Below are positions 53,205-61,666 of a stretch of DNA of 64,000 bases, piece by piece. The position numbers were made by a program, and so were the translations under genes. The first letter of the stretch is position 1, and each line of letters starts with the position of its first letter. The notes beneath the pieces were generated by a model. That model ran no database searches and was not told where the DNA came from. It saw nothing but the letters and a program-made list of their open reading frames with translations. Source of the DNA: Fen-1467 sp035519475 (GTDB lineage Bacteria > Verrucomicrobiota > Verrucomicrobiia > Opitutales > Opitutaceae); the NCBI GenBank assembly GCA_035519475.1, contig DATIWI010000179.1:1-64000 (forward strand), read 5' to 3'.

Positions 53205-53522
53205 ATGATCGATCTCATCAAAAAGACTCTGCTGGCGGGTGTGGGAGCGACGATCGTCACCAAGGAAAAAGTCGAGGCTGCGCTGCAGGACTACATCCGG
53301 CAAGGCAAGGTGTCAGCCGCGGATGCGCGCATCATGGCCGACAAGATTGCGGAACAGGGCCGCAAGGAGTTCGAGATCATGAGCGCGGAGTTGGCCGCCA
53401 AGTTCAGGGAACTGGCGGAAAGGGCCGATTTCACCCACAAGGCGCGCCTCGAAGCGCTGGAAGCCCGCGTCAAGAAACTCGAGGCCACCCTGGCCGCGCG
53501 CGGGCCTGATCGCAGCACCTGA
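53205..53522 (+). CDS. Phasin/PhaF-like helical protein
   Basis: A 105-aa, almost wholly helical protein: IDLIKKTLLAGVGATIVTKEKVEAALQDYIRQGKVS at the start, then heptad-like helices ending in FTHKARLEALEARVKKLEATLA, a coiled coil. The pattern resembles short phasin-like proteins often encoded beside UbiB/ABC1 kinases in Chlorobi, Verrucomicrobia and related phyla. Here the UbiB-like kinase starts 22 bases downstream, so the two are probably one transcript. The role is not established; there is no evidence for PHA synthesis in the window. Confidence 0.65.
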   Translation: MIDLIKKTLLAGVGATIVTKEKVEAALQDYIRQGKVSAADARIMADKIAEQGRKEFEIMSAELAAKFRELAERADFTHKARLEALEARVKKLEATLAARGPDRST

Positions 53523-53544
53523 CCGCCGCCGCCCGTTCTCCGCC

Positions 53545-55215
53545 ATGCCGGGCGTTTCCCTCAAGCCCTTTGACCTGCTGGCGAACGCCGTGCGGGCCAA
53601 GGAAATCGTGCTCGTGCTCGTCCGGCATGGTTTTGCCGAAATCATCGAGCAGATTGAGACGCCGGGCGCGTGGTGGCAGCGCTTCGTCCCCACTCCCAAA
53701 GAGCGCCGCAGCACGGTCGAGCGCATCCGCCTCGCCGCGGAGGAACTCGGGCCGACCTTCATCAAATTCTGCCAGCTCCTCAGCATGCGGCCCGATCTGG
53801 TGCCGCAGCCGCTGGTGCTGGAGCTGCAGAAATTGCAGGATGCCGTTCAGGCGCTGCCCTTCTCCGCGATGCAGGAGGTGGTGTCGGAGGAACTCGAATG
53901 CGATTCGGCCGAGGTCTTCAGCGAATTCGACCAGACCGCGGTGGCGTCCGCTTCGCTGGCGCAGGTCTACTTCGCCCGGCTCAGGGCCGACGGACGGCCG
54001 GTGGCGGTCAAGGTGCAGCGGCCCGACCTGCAGAAAGTCGTCGAGGCGGATCTCGATCTCATCGCCTTCTTCGCCGCCCGCATCCACCACTACGTCCCCC
54101 GGTTGCGCCCCTTCGATCTGCCGGCCATCGTGGAGGAGATCCGGGCGGGTTTGATCCAAGAACTGGATTTCCGGCATGAGGCGCGCAATCAGCAGTATTT
54201 CAACGCCCAGAACCCCAGCCCCGACAAGGTCTTTGCGCCCGAGGTCGTCGGCTCGTTTACCACCCGCCGCCTGCTGGTAATGGAGCGCGTGGAGGGTCGC
54301 CGTGTCGAGCAGGCACCGCTCGCGCCCGATCAAGCCAAAGCGCTCGCGAATGCCGGCGCCACCTCGCTGCTCCACCAGGTCGTGATTACCGGCTTCTTCC
54401 ATGCCGATCCACATGCCGGCAATGTGCTCGTGACGGCCGATGGCCGCCTCTGCCTGCTTGACTGGGGACTTGCCGGCCACCTCACGCGCCGGCTGCGCTA
54501 TGCCTTGGCTGATCTCCTTCTGGCTGCCGCCGGGCACGACGCCGAGCAGGTCGTCCAGGTCGGAATGAGCCTGGCCGGCGTTGGTGCCAAACCCGACTAC
54601 CGGACCATGGAGAAGGAGGTCACGATTGCGCTGCGCGAGAACCTGAGCTTCGCCGGGGGGGACGAGAAGATCGGGCGGCTCATCCTCCGACTGATCGAGA
54701 TCTTCGGCCGCAACGGCATCAGCGTCTCGCGCGACTATGCGCTCGTCGCCAAATCGGTGCTCTCCATCGAGGAACTCGGCCGCGCGCTTGATCCGGAATT
54801 CGATCTGCGCCGGGTCGCCCGGCCCGTGCTGCGCGAATTGCACCGCGAGCGCTGGAGCCCCCGGGCCCTCCTGGGCAAGACGCGCACTCTGCTCGCCTCC
54901 GCCTTCGGGCGGCTGGGGGATCTCCCCACGGAATTGGACCGCCTGCTGCGCCGGCTGGAGCAGGACGATCTCACGGTCAATTTCCAGCATCGTGGTCTGG
55001 AGGGCTTGAACGAAGCGCTGCGCGCCGCGAGCAACCGGATCGCGCTGGGCGTGATCATCGGAGCGCTCATCATTGGCTCGTCCCAGATCGTCACGACCGG
55101 GATCAGCCCCTACCTCTTCGGCTATCCTTTGCTCGGGATCGTGGGCTATCTGCTTTCCGCCCTGCTCGGCCTCTGGGTGATCTGGGACATCTTCCGTCAC
55201 GGCCGGCACAAATAG
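53545..55215 (+). CDS. UbiB/AarF (ABC1) family protein kinase-like ATPase
   Basis: A 556-aa atypical kinase. The family N-terminal extension ends in the LGPTFIKFCQLLSMRPDLVP motif (KxGQ-like, residues about 70-90). An Ala-rich nucleotide loop VASASLAQVYFARL follows, then VKVQRPDL with the kinase Lys, QELDFRHEARNQ, and the catalytic FFHADPHAGNVLVTADGRLCLLDWGLAGHL (HADPHAGN and DWG). Two C-terminal TM helices (about 490-550) fix it to the membrane. UbiB/COQ8 proteins support quinone biosynthesis by lipid-precursor handling. The partner is the phasin-like protein upstream. Confidence 0.9.
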   Translation: MPGVSLKPFDLLANAVRAKEIVLVLVRHGFAEIIEQIETPGAWWQRFVPTPKERRSTVERIRLAAEELGPTFIKFCQLLSMRPDLVPQPLVLELQKLQDAVQALPFSAMQEVVSEELECDSAEVFSEFDQTAVASASLAQVYFARLRADGRPVAVKVQRPDLQKVVEADLDLIAFFAARIHHYVPRLRPFDLPAIVEEIRAGLIQELDFRHEARNQQYFNAQNPSPDKVFAPEVVGSFTTRRLLVMERVEGRRVEQAPLAPDQAKALANAGATSLLHQVVITGFFHADPHAGNVLVTADGRLCLLDWGLAGHLTRRLRYALADLLLAAAGHDAEQVVQVGMSLAGVGAKPDYRTMEKEVTIALRENLSFAGGDEKIGRLILRLIEIFGRNGISVSRDYALVAKSVLSIEELGRALDPEFDLRRVARPVLRELHRERWSPRALLGKTRTLLASAFGRLGDLPTELDRLLRRLEQDDLTVNFQHRGLEGLNEALRAASNRIALGVIIGALIIGSSQIVTTGISPYLFGYPLLGIVGYLLSALLGLWVIWDIFRHGRHK

Positions 55216-55257
55216 GCCGCGCGCCGGAGGGCGGCGGCTGCCGGACCCGGACGCGGC

Positions 55258-57063
55258 TCACGCCGCGGCCGGCAGCGCGCCGGGCAGCAGAAAATGAAAA
55301 TCGCTGCCCGCGCCCGGTGCGCTCGTGCAGGCGATGGACCCGCCGTGTGCCACCACGATCTCGCGCGCGATGGCCAGGCCCAGGCCCGCCCCCTTCTTGA
55401 TCTGGCCCGGAACCCGGTAAAACTTGTCGAACACGTGCGGCAGGCTTTCCGGCGGAATTCCCGAACCGCGATCCCGCACGCCGAACTTGGCGAAACCGTC
55501 GGCCGTCGGCTCGGCGTAGAGCACGATCTCGCTACCCTCGGGCGAATACTTGCTGGCGTTGGTGAGCAGATTGATGAAGACGTGCCGGACCCGGTCGCGA
55601 TCCACCGACACGCGATCCAGGCCTCCGGCGATATTCACCACAATGCGCTGGCCCGCGCCTTCGACCACGGGCCGGATCTCGCCGATGATCGCAGCCAGCA
55701 ACTCGTCCACGCGCTCGGCGGTTCGGTTCAGCGCCGTGGCCCCAGCCTCCAGGCGGCTCAGATCCAGCAGGTCGTTGAGGATCCGCAGCAGGCGGTCGGC
55801 GTCATCGCGCGCGGTCTCGAGCAGCTCCCGCTGGGCGGACGAGAGCTGGCCGAGGTTCTGCTCGAGCAGGAGGTAGACTGCCATGCGCAGGCCGGTCAGC
55901 GGCGTCTTCAGTTCATGGCTCACGGTGCCCACCAGATTGTTCTTGGCATCGTCCAGCAGACGAAACTTCGTGACATCCTGCAGCAGGATGGCCGCGCCCC
56001 CGAAACCGGTCAGGGTGTCGCCCACGGCGAGAATCCGCGGCAGGTAGTGGCGGTCTTCGCGTCCGATGCGCAGGACCACCACATGATCGTACCCGGTGGG
56101 CAGGTAATGGTTGCCCGAGGCCAGCACGTCCGCCAGCGGCTGGCGAAGAGGCACCGGCAATCCGCGCGCGAATTCGGGCGCGGCCGCGAGGATCTCGGCC
56201 GCAGGGTTCCTCAGCTCGATCTCGCCGCCCCGCGACACCACAAATACCGGGTCGGGGGACGACGTCAGGGTGGCTTCCATGGTGCGCTGGGCCCGCAGCA
56301 CCTTGGCGGTGGTCGCCTCCCGGAAAGCCCGCAGCTTCGCTGCCATTGTGTTGAACGCGCGGGCGAGCTCGCCCAGTTCATCGCGGGACAGCACCGGCAC
56401 TTCGCGGTCGAGGGCCCCCTCGCCCAGAGCCACCGCGGATGAAGTCAGCGCCCGAATGGGCCGGAGGAGGGAGCGGCTCAGGCGATAGGACAGGAACAGC
56501 GAGAGCAGAATCGCCGCGGACATCGCGCCGATGAGGAACTTGATCGTGGTGCGGGTCGCCCGTCCCGCCCGGGCCAGCTCAGCCTGCCAGACCCCGTGGT
56601 CGTATTGGGCCAGTGTCTCGAGCGCGCGGAGGGTGTTGAAGCAGGCGGCAGCGGTCGCACGATGCACCACTTGCCGCGAGAGCGATCCCTCGCGCAGGAA
56701 CGTTTCATCCGCCTGCACCTGGGCGAGGAAGGCGGCATCGACCTCCTCGAGGGGCGCGGCGCGGGGCGTGCCCGCGGCGGTGATCGACTGTTCATGCAGA
56801 TTGCGCTCGAAGCGGGCGCGCTGGGCGGAGAACTGTTCGCGGGTCTCCAGTGCATCGCCTGCCTGCGTCAGGTTGAGCGCGCTGTCCATGAGCGTGGCGG
56901 CTTCCTTCATCTCCTCCGTGGTCAGCATCGCCCGGTAGTTGGCCGCGAGCGTGACCTCGACGGATCGGCTCAGCTCCAGGCACGTGAACAGCGCATAGCC
57001 CCCCATGGCAATCAAGAGGAGCAGGAGCGGCAGCAGGCCGAGGTAGAGGCGGGTGCGGAGCAT
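55258..57063 (-). CDS. KinB-like sensor histidine kinase
   Basis: A 601-aa membrane histidine kinase. TM1 (about 7-28) and TM2 (about 176-196) bracket a mostly helical periplasmic domain of the KinB type. HAMP follows (LSRSLLRPIRALTSSAVALGEG), then a PAS-like segment (LTSSPDPVFVVSRGGEIELRNPAA) and HisKA with the phospho-His in VSHELKTPLTGL. HATPase boxes are N (FINLLTNASKYSP), G1 (GVRDRGSGIPPE), F (VFDKFYRV) and G2 (KGAGLGLAIAREIV). Its cognate regulator lies 47 bases upstream. The start ATG 57063 begins TM1. Confidence 0.9.
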   Translation of the reverse strand: MLRTRLYLGLLPLLLLLIAMGGYALFTCLELSRSVEVTLAANYRAMLTTEEMKEAATLMDSALNLTQAGDALETREQFSAQRARFERNLHEQSITAAGTPRAAPLEEVDAAFLAQVQADETFLREGSLSRQVVHRATAAACFNTLRALETLAQYDHGVWQAELARAGRATRTTIKFLIGAMSAAILLSLFLSYRLSRSLLRPIRALTSSAVALGEGALDREVPVLSRDELGELARAFNTMAAKLRAFREATTAKVLRAQRTMEATLTSSPDPVFVVSRGGEIELRNPAAEILAAAPEFARGLPVPLRQPLADVLASGNHYLPTGYDHVVVLRIGREDRHYLPRILAVGDTLTGFGGAAILLQDVTKFRLLDDAKNNLVGTVSHELKTPLTGLRMAVYLLLEQNLGQLSSAQRELLETARDDADRLLRILNDLLDLSRLEAGATALNRTAERVDELLAAIIGEIRPVVEGAGQRIVVNIAGGLDRVSVDRDRVRHVFINLLTNASKYSPEGSEIVLYAEPTADGFAKFGVRDRGSGIPPESLPHVFDKFYRVPGQIKKGAGLGLAIAREIVVAHGGSIACTSAPGAGSDFHFLLPGALPAAA

Positions 57064-57110
57064 GATCGTTTGAAGCGGCCCTGGCTGCGGCGCCGGAAGC
57101 CTAGCCGGTC

Positions 57111-58445
57111 TTACAGCAATCCGAGCTTCTGCCGTTTGCGGTAAAGAGTGGCCGGATCGATCCCCAGAGTGCGGGCCGCTTCCTCCAGCGTGGCGGAAAT
57201 GCCGAGAATGCGCCGGAGGTGCTCGGCTTCGAGGCTGTCCAGGGTCACGCGCGCGCCGACCTGCACCGACGATTCCGGCCGGTGGGTGAATTCCTCGGGG
57301 AGATCCGCGAGCAGCAAGGCCTCGCCGCCGGCCAGGATGACCGCCCGCTCGATCACATTGCGCAGTTCGCGCAGATTGCCGGGCCACGCATAGGCGCGGA
57401 ACGCCGCCGTGACCTCGGGCGCGAAACCCTGCACCTTCTTGCCGAGGCGGCGCGCAAAGAAACCCAGGTAATTCCCGGCCAGGCGCATCAAGTCGCTGGG
57501 ACGCTCCTGCAGGCCCGGCAGGGCAACGGTGATCACGTTGAGCCGGTAGAACAGATCCTCGCGAAACCGGCCCGCCTTCATCTCTCCGGCGAGATTGCGA
57601 TTGCTGGCGGCCAGCACGCGCACCGTCGCCCGGCGCGGTCGCGCCTCCCCCACCCGCTCGTATTCGCGATCCTGGAGCAGGCGCAGCAGCTTGGGCTGGA
57701 TTTCGACCGGCAATTCCCCGACCTCGTCGAGAAACAGCGTGCCGCCCTCCGCGGTCGCCACTTTGCCAAAGGTGTCCTGCACCGCCCCGGTGAAGGCCCC
57801 TTTCACATGGCCAAACAGCTCGCTCTCCAGCAGCTCCTTGGAAAGACTCGGGCAATTGACCGTGACAAAGGGCCGCTCGCGCTGCGCACTGCGGCGGTGG
57901 ATTTCGCGCGCCAGGACGTTCTTGCCGGTGCCGCTCGGCCCCAGAATGAGGATCGTTGCCGTGGTGTCGGCGGCCTTGAAGGCGATATCGAACAGGCGCT
58001 GCACCGCGGGTTCCTGGGAGGTCAGATCGATCTCCGGCGACTCGTCGGCCAGCTGTGATTCAAGCTGCTGCACCCGTTGCTCCAGCGAACGGGTCCGGGC
58101 GATCTTCTGCAGGACCTGCCGGATCTGCTCCGGCGTGAACGGCTTCGGAATGAAATCGAAGGCGCCCCGCCGCATCGCCTCGACCGCGACGGTAATGCTC
58201 GCGAACGCGGTGAACATGACCACCGCAAGCCCCGGCGAGACCTCAAGCAGCTTCTCCAGGATCACCAAGCCGTCCTCGGCTCCGAGCTTCACATCGAGGA
58301 AGCACACATCGAAGCCCTCGGTTTCCACCAATTTCAGGGCGCGCGCCCCGTTCGGTGCCTCCACCGCCACATGCCCGGTCGTCTGCACTGCGATGGCCGT
58401 CGTCTTCCGGATGCTGGCTTCGTCGTCGACGATGAGGATTCGCAT
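57111..58445 (-). CDS. AlgB/NtrC-type sigma-54 response regulator
   Basis: A 444-aa response regulator. The receiver (1-120) has phosphoacceptor Asp51 (FLDVKLG) and the acidic pair VDDE. The AAA+ sigma-54 activator domain contains Walker A GPSGTGKN and the sigma-54-contacting GAFTGA loop (intact), then GGTLFLDEVGELP and the arginine-finger region FREDLFYRLNVI. The C-terminal Fis-type HTH is LEEAARTLGIDPATLYRKRQKLGLL. Walker A Lys is followed by Asn rather than Ser/Thr, a small oddity. Together with the KinB-like kinase it forms an operon like Pseudomonas AlgB-KinB. Target genes unknown. Confidence 0.9.
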   Translation of the reverse strand: MRILIVDDEASIRKTTAIAVQTTGHVAVEAPNGARALKLVETEGFDVCFLDVKLGAEDGLVILEKLLEVSPGLAVVMFTAFASITVAVEAMRRGAFDFIPKPFTPEQIRQVLQKIARTRSLEQRVQQLESQLADESPEIDLTSQEPAVQRLFDIAFKAADTTATILILGPSGTGKNVLAREIHRRSAQRERPFVTVNCPSLSKELLESELFGHVKGAFTGAVQDTFGKVATAEGGTLFLDEVGELPVEIQPKLLRLLQDREYERVGEARPRRATVRVLAASNRNLAGEMKAGRFREDLFYRLNVITVALPGLQERPSDLMRLAGNYLGFFARRLGKKVQGFAPEVTAAFRAYAWPGNLRELRNVIERAVILAGGEALLLADLPEEFTHRPESSVQVGARVTLDSLEAEHLRRILGISATLEEAARTLGIDPATLYRKRQKLGLL

Positions 58446-59122
58446 AAGGCTCCAACACTGTCAGATAAAGGTGCCGACGGTTCCCCGCCAACCCCAAACC
58501 GGACCCCTCTCGATGGCGCGGGCGCGCTCGCTACTGTCCCGCCCCCAAAAGCCAAGGCGGGGCCGCCTGAGGCGACCCCGCCAAGTCCAGCTTCAACTAA
58601 ATCCCGATCTGCTCGCCGTTGTTGAGCAACGGCTCGCAGCCCGGGAAGTGTCCAAAGTGACGCTCCGGACCGACCAGGAGTTTCCGGAGACTCGCCGACG
58701 CACTGGTCGCCAGAGGCCCGCCCCGCTCGGAGTCTTCCAGCGACTTCGTCCGACCAAAACCTCGAAAGAACCACCCGCTGTAGACTCACCCTGGCCACTG
58801 GCGGTTCCGCGGGCTCCTTAAAACAGAATGCAGGTTGTCTCAACTTTCAAGTGGCGGCGCCGTTTGGGTGGGAGCAGATCTTATCCGTTTAGTCGCGAAC
58901 CGGTTATCACGAGTTGCATTGCCGGCGCGTTGTGGAATCTTGCGGGCGGCGCACCCCGGCCGGACATTAGGAAATGAAATACTCATCGACTGACACCTGT
59001 TTACCATGCCACGCTCACCCGGCTTGTGGCCGCGCCGGATGAGCCGCCTCTGCTCGCCTGCCTGATTGCCACGCCGCGCGAAATCGCCCTCTGTCCCCTC
59101 TGAAGCCACTACCCCTGAGGCC
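58446..59122. other. Long intergenic region with an orphan hairpin
   Basis: About 680 bases between the divergent algB-type gene and the kinase-like gene. A strong hairpin lies at 58556-58582 (listed). Just upstream of it on the minus strand is an open frame without ATG/GTG/TTG start, ending TAG at 58597, whose last residues read like protein (HFGHFPGCEPLLNNGEQIGI). Nearby complementary arms (cgaccag 58671-58677 with ctggtcg 58703-58709) hint at a folded RNA. A minus-strand non-coding RNA, a decayed gene end, or chance are all possible. 58830-59122 shows nothing more. Confidence 0.35.
58556..58582 (-). terminator. GC-rich hairpin, orphan terminator
   Basis: ggcggggccgcc (58556-58567) and ggcgaccccgcc (58571-58582) pair over 12 bp around a tga loop. 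The single mismatch is a G-U wobble only if the minus strand is transcribed. In that direction TTGGCTTTTG follows. No annotated minus-strand gene ends here, so an unrecognised transcript upstream (58600-58830) is implied. Confidence 0.5.
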
Positions 59123-60379
59123 ATGCATTCCCCTGTTCCTTCCGCCTCCGAACCGGCCATGGCCGGCACCCCGATGCCGGCTCCAGCGACCGGGTCCAGA
59201 TTCCCCGACCTGGAGATCAAGGACGCGCAACTGATCTTCAACTCCGTCTGGGAAAGCCTGGAAGCCGAGTTTGGGCTGCAGCATCTGCGATTTCCCAAGG
59301 AGATCATCCTGCTGGGAGGCGCACCCGGTGCCGGCAAGGGCACCAACACCCCGTTCATCCTCAAGGCCCGCGGCCTCACCTGCCCGCCGATTGTTGTCAG
59401 CGCCTTGCTCGACTCACCGGAGGCGCGCCGCATCAAGGAGGCGGGTTACATGGTCGGCGATCGCGAAGTCGTGGGCATCCTGCTGCGCCGGCTGCTCCAG
59501 CCCGAATACCGCGACGGCTGCATCCTCGACGGCTTCCCGCGCACCAACGTGCAGGTCGAGTGCCTGAAGCTGCTGGTCGACCGCATGGAGGCGCTTTGGC
59601 GGGAATTCGCCTCCACGCCCTTTCGCATCCATTTCCGCCAGCCCACCATTCACATCATGGTGCTGTTCGTCGACGAGAACACCTCCGTTCAACGCCAGCT
59701 CAAGCGCGGCCGTGAGGTGCGGGCCCACAACGGCGAGGTGCGGCGCACGGGGATGGGCGAACTGCAGGAGGAGCGCGCCACCGATTATGACGAGGACCTG
59801 GCGCGGCGCCGATACCGTGTGTTCAAGGAACAGACCTGGGAAGCGCTCCAATCGCTGCGTGACCTCTTCCATTACCATTTCGTCGACGCCCAAGGATCTC
59901 TCCAGGAAGTCGAATACAACATTCTGACCGAGCTCCAGTACCAGAGCTCGCTCGAACTCGATCCCCGCACGTTCGACCGGCTGCGGAGCCTGCCGCTGGC
60001 CAGCGAAATCGTCGTGCATGCCCGGCAGGAGCTGGTCAAGCGGCTCGACGCCTATGCCTTTCAGCACGCGGAGGTCTTCGAGAAGGTGGTGGCGCTAATC
60101 GAGAAGAAGATGATGCCCATCATCAAGCGCCACGCCATCTCCGGGCTCGCCCTGGTCAACAGCGAGGATCCGCTCCTCGACGACGCGCTCGCTCTCGCCA
60201 TGCTCATCGACGTTTTTTCCGAGCGCGGCTTCCACGCCGTGGTGGACCTGCATCGCCTGGATATCCCGGAAAAGATCGATCCGGCTACCGGCCAGATTCA
60301 GAGCCGCATGAAAAAGGTGTACCGTATCCAGGTGCGTTTCCCGGGGTCCGAGATCCGGCGCGGGCAGGGCCCGTTCTGA
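59123..60379 (+). CDS. Adenylate-kinase-like protein with long C-terminal extension
   Basis: A 418-aa protein, about twice the size of adenylate kinase. After a 30-residue Pro/Ala tail, residues 58-250 carry nucleoside monophosphate kinase features: P-loop GGAPGAGKGT (65-74), ILDGFPRT, MVLFVDENTSVQRQLKRG and a LID-like RRTGMGELQEERATDYDEDLARRRY. The remaining 165 residues, helical then beta (FEKVVALIEKKMMPIIKRHAISG ... FHAVVDLHRLDIPEKID), match no domain I know. The kinase is probably active on a nucleotide; the extension's role is open. The start at 59123 is tentative. Confidence 0.75.
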   Translation: MHSPVPSASEPAMAGTPMPAPATGSRFPDLEIKDAQLIFNSVWESLEAEFGLQHLRFPKEIILLGGAPGAGKGTNTPFILKARGLTCPPIVVSALLDSPEARRIKEAGYMVGDREVVGILLRRLLQPEYRDGCILDGFPRTNVQVECLKLLVDRMEALWREFASTPFRIHFRQPTIHIMVLFVDENTSVQRQLKRGREVRAHNGEVRRTGMGELQEERATDYDEDLARRRYRVFKEQTWEALQSLRDLFHYHFVDAQGSLQEVEYNILTELQYQSSLELDPRTFDRLRSLPLASEIVVHARQELVKRLDAYAFQHAEVFEKVVALIEKKMMPIIKRHAISGLALVNSEDPLLDDALALAMLIDVFSERGFHAVVDLHRLDIPEKIDPATGQIQSRMKKVYRIQVRFPGSEIRRGQGPF

Positions 60380-60397
60380 TCGCACCCGCGCGGCCGG

Positions 60398-61633
60398 TCA
60401 CTCGTAGCGCAGCGCCTCGATCGGATCGAGCGAGGCGGCCTTCCATGCCGGGTAGAATCCGAAACAGATGCCGATGCCCGAGCAGACCACGAGGCCCAGG
60501 AACGCCCAGTCCCACGGAAAGATCGCGTCGGCCTTCATCAGGATGGCCACGAGGTTGCCCACCCCCACGCCGAGCGCGATTCCGAACACCCCGCCCGCCA
60601 GGGAAATGGCGACCGCCTCGATGAGAAACTGCGTGAGAATGGATTTCTTGCGCGCGCCGATCGATTTGCGGATGCCGATCTCCTTGGTGCGTTCTGTCAC
60701 ACTGACGAGCATGATGTTCATGATTCCCACCCCGGCGGCCAGCAGCGCGATCCCGCTGATGACGAATGATCCGTTCGAAACCACATCGGCCACCTTTCCG
60801 AAGATGCCGAGGATCGAATCGTTGGAATACAGTTCGAAATCGTTTTCCGCCTCCGGCGCCAGACCGCGCACGATGCGCATCGCCGTCACCCCCTTGTCCA
60901 TCGTCTCATTGTAGAGCTGATGGGACGGCGCCTCGGTCGCAATATTGACGGTATAGCGTTCCGTTCCCATGTCGGAGAAGAACCGGGTGATGGGAATCAT
61001 CGCGATATTGTCGTCGCTCTGTCCAAAGGTGGTCCCCTTGCCGGCAAAGGTTCCAATCACTACATAGGTCCGCTCCTTCACCTTGATCGTCTTGCCCAGC
61101 GGGTTCTCCGCTGGAAAGAGCTTCTTGATGATGTCCTGGCCGATGATGACCACCGGCCGTCCGAGCTCGATGTCCTCCGGCTGGAAGTTGCGCCCGAGCT
61201 CAATGCTGAACTGATTCGCGTTGAGAAAGAACTCATTGGTGCCGCCGAACGAGACATCCGGGGTCGTCTTGCGCGCATTGTACACCGCCTGGGCCGGACT
61301 CTGATTGAAGACCTTCAGGCACACCACCTCCGAGACGCCGGCCATGAGCTGTTTGTAGCGGAGGGCCTGGGCGAGCGTGATATTGCGGCGCATCTCGTAC
61401 TTGCGGTGATCCCGGCCGCCACCACCGACGACGGGCCATTTGGCCATCTGGAAGGTATTCGAGCCCAGGAAGCTGAGCCCGACTTCAATGGAGCCGCGCA
61501 GGGCCGAAATCGTCGTCATCACCCCGATGACCGAGAACACCCCGATGGTGATGCCCAGCATCGTGAGGATCGAGCGGAGCTTGTTGACGCCGATCGAACT
61601 GAAGGCGATGCGGAGGATCTCAGTGAGGGGCAT
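60398..61633 (-). CDS. MacB-like ABC transporter permease (second)
   Basis: A 411-aa permease with the MacB layout: N-terminal TM (FSSIGVNKLRSILTMLGITIGVFSVIGVM), a periplasmic MacB_PCD domain of about 220 residues, and three C-terminal TM helices of the FtsX domain (FVISGIALLAAGVGIMNIMLVSVTERTKEIGIRKSIGARK and following). The coupling segment ERTKEIGIRKSIGA is conserved. It lies 33 bases after the first permease gene; two different permeases with one ATPase suggest a heterodimeric MacB-type exporter. Confidence 0.9.
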   Translation of the reverse strand: MPLTEILRIAFSSIGVNKLRSILTMLGITIGVFSVIGVMTTISALRGSIEVGLSFLGSNTFQMAKWPVVGGGGRDHRKYEMRRNITLAQALRYKQLMAGVSEVVCLKVFNQSPAQAVYNARKTTPDVSFGGTNEFFLNANQFSIELGRNFQPEDIELGRPVVIIGQDIIKKLFPAENPLGKTIKVKERTYVVIGTFAGKGTTFGQSDDNIAMIPITRFFSDMGTERYTVNIATEAPSHQLYNETMDKGVTAMRIVRGLAPEAENDFELYSNDSILGIFGKVADVVSNGSFVISGIALLAAGVGIMNIMLVSVTERTKEIGIRKSIGARKKSILTQFLIEAVAISLAGGVFGIALGVGVGNLVAILMKADAIFPWDWAFLGLVVCSGIGICFGFYPAWKAASLDPIEALRYE

Positions 61634-61666
61634 GGTCGGGGATCAATGGCGGACGCCGCGCCGAAC

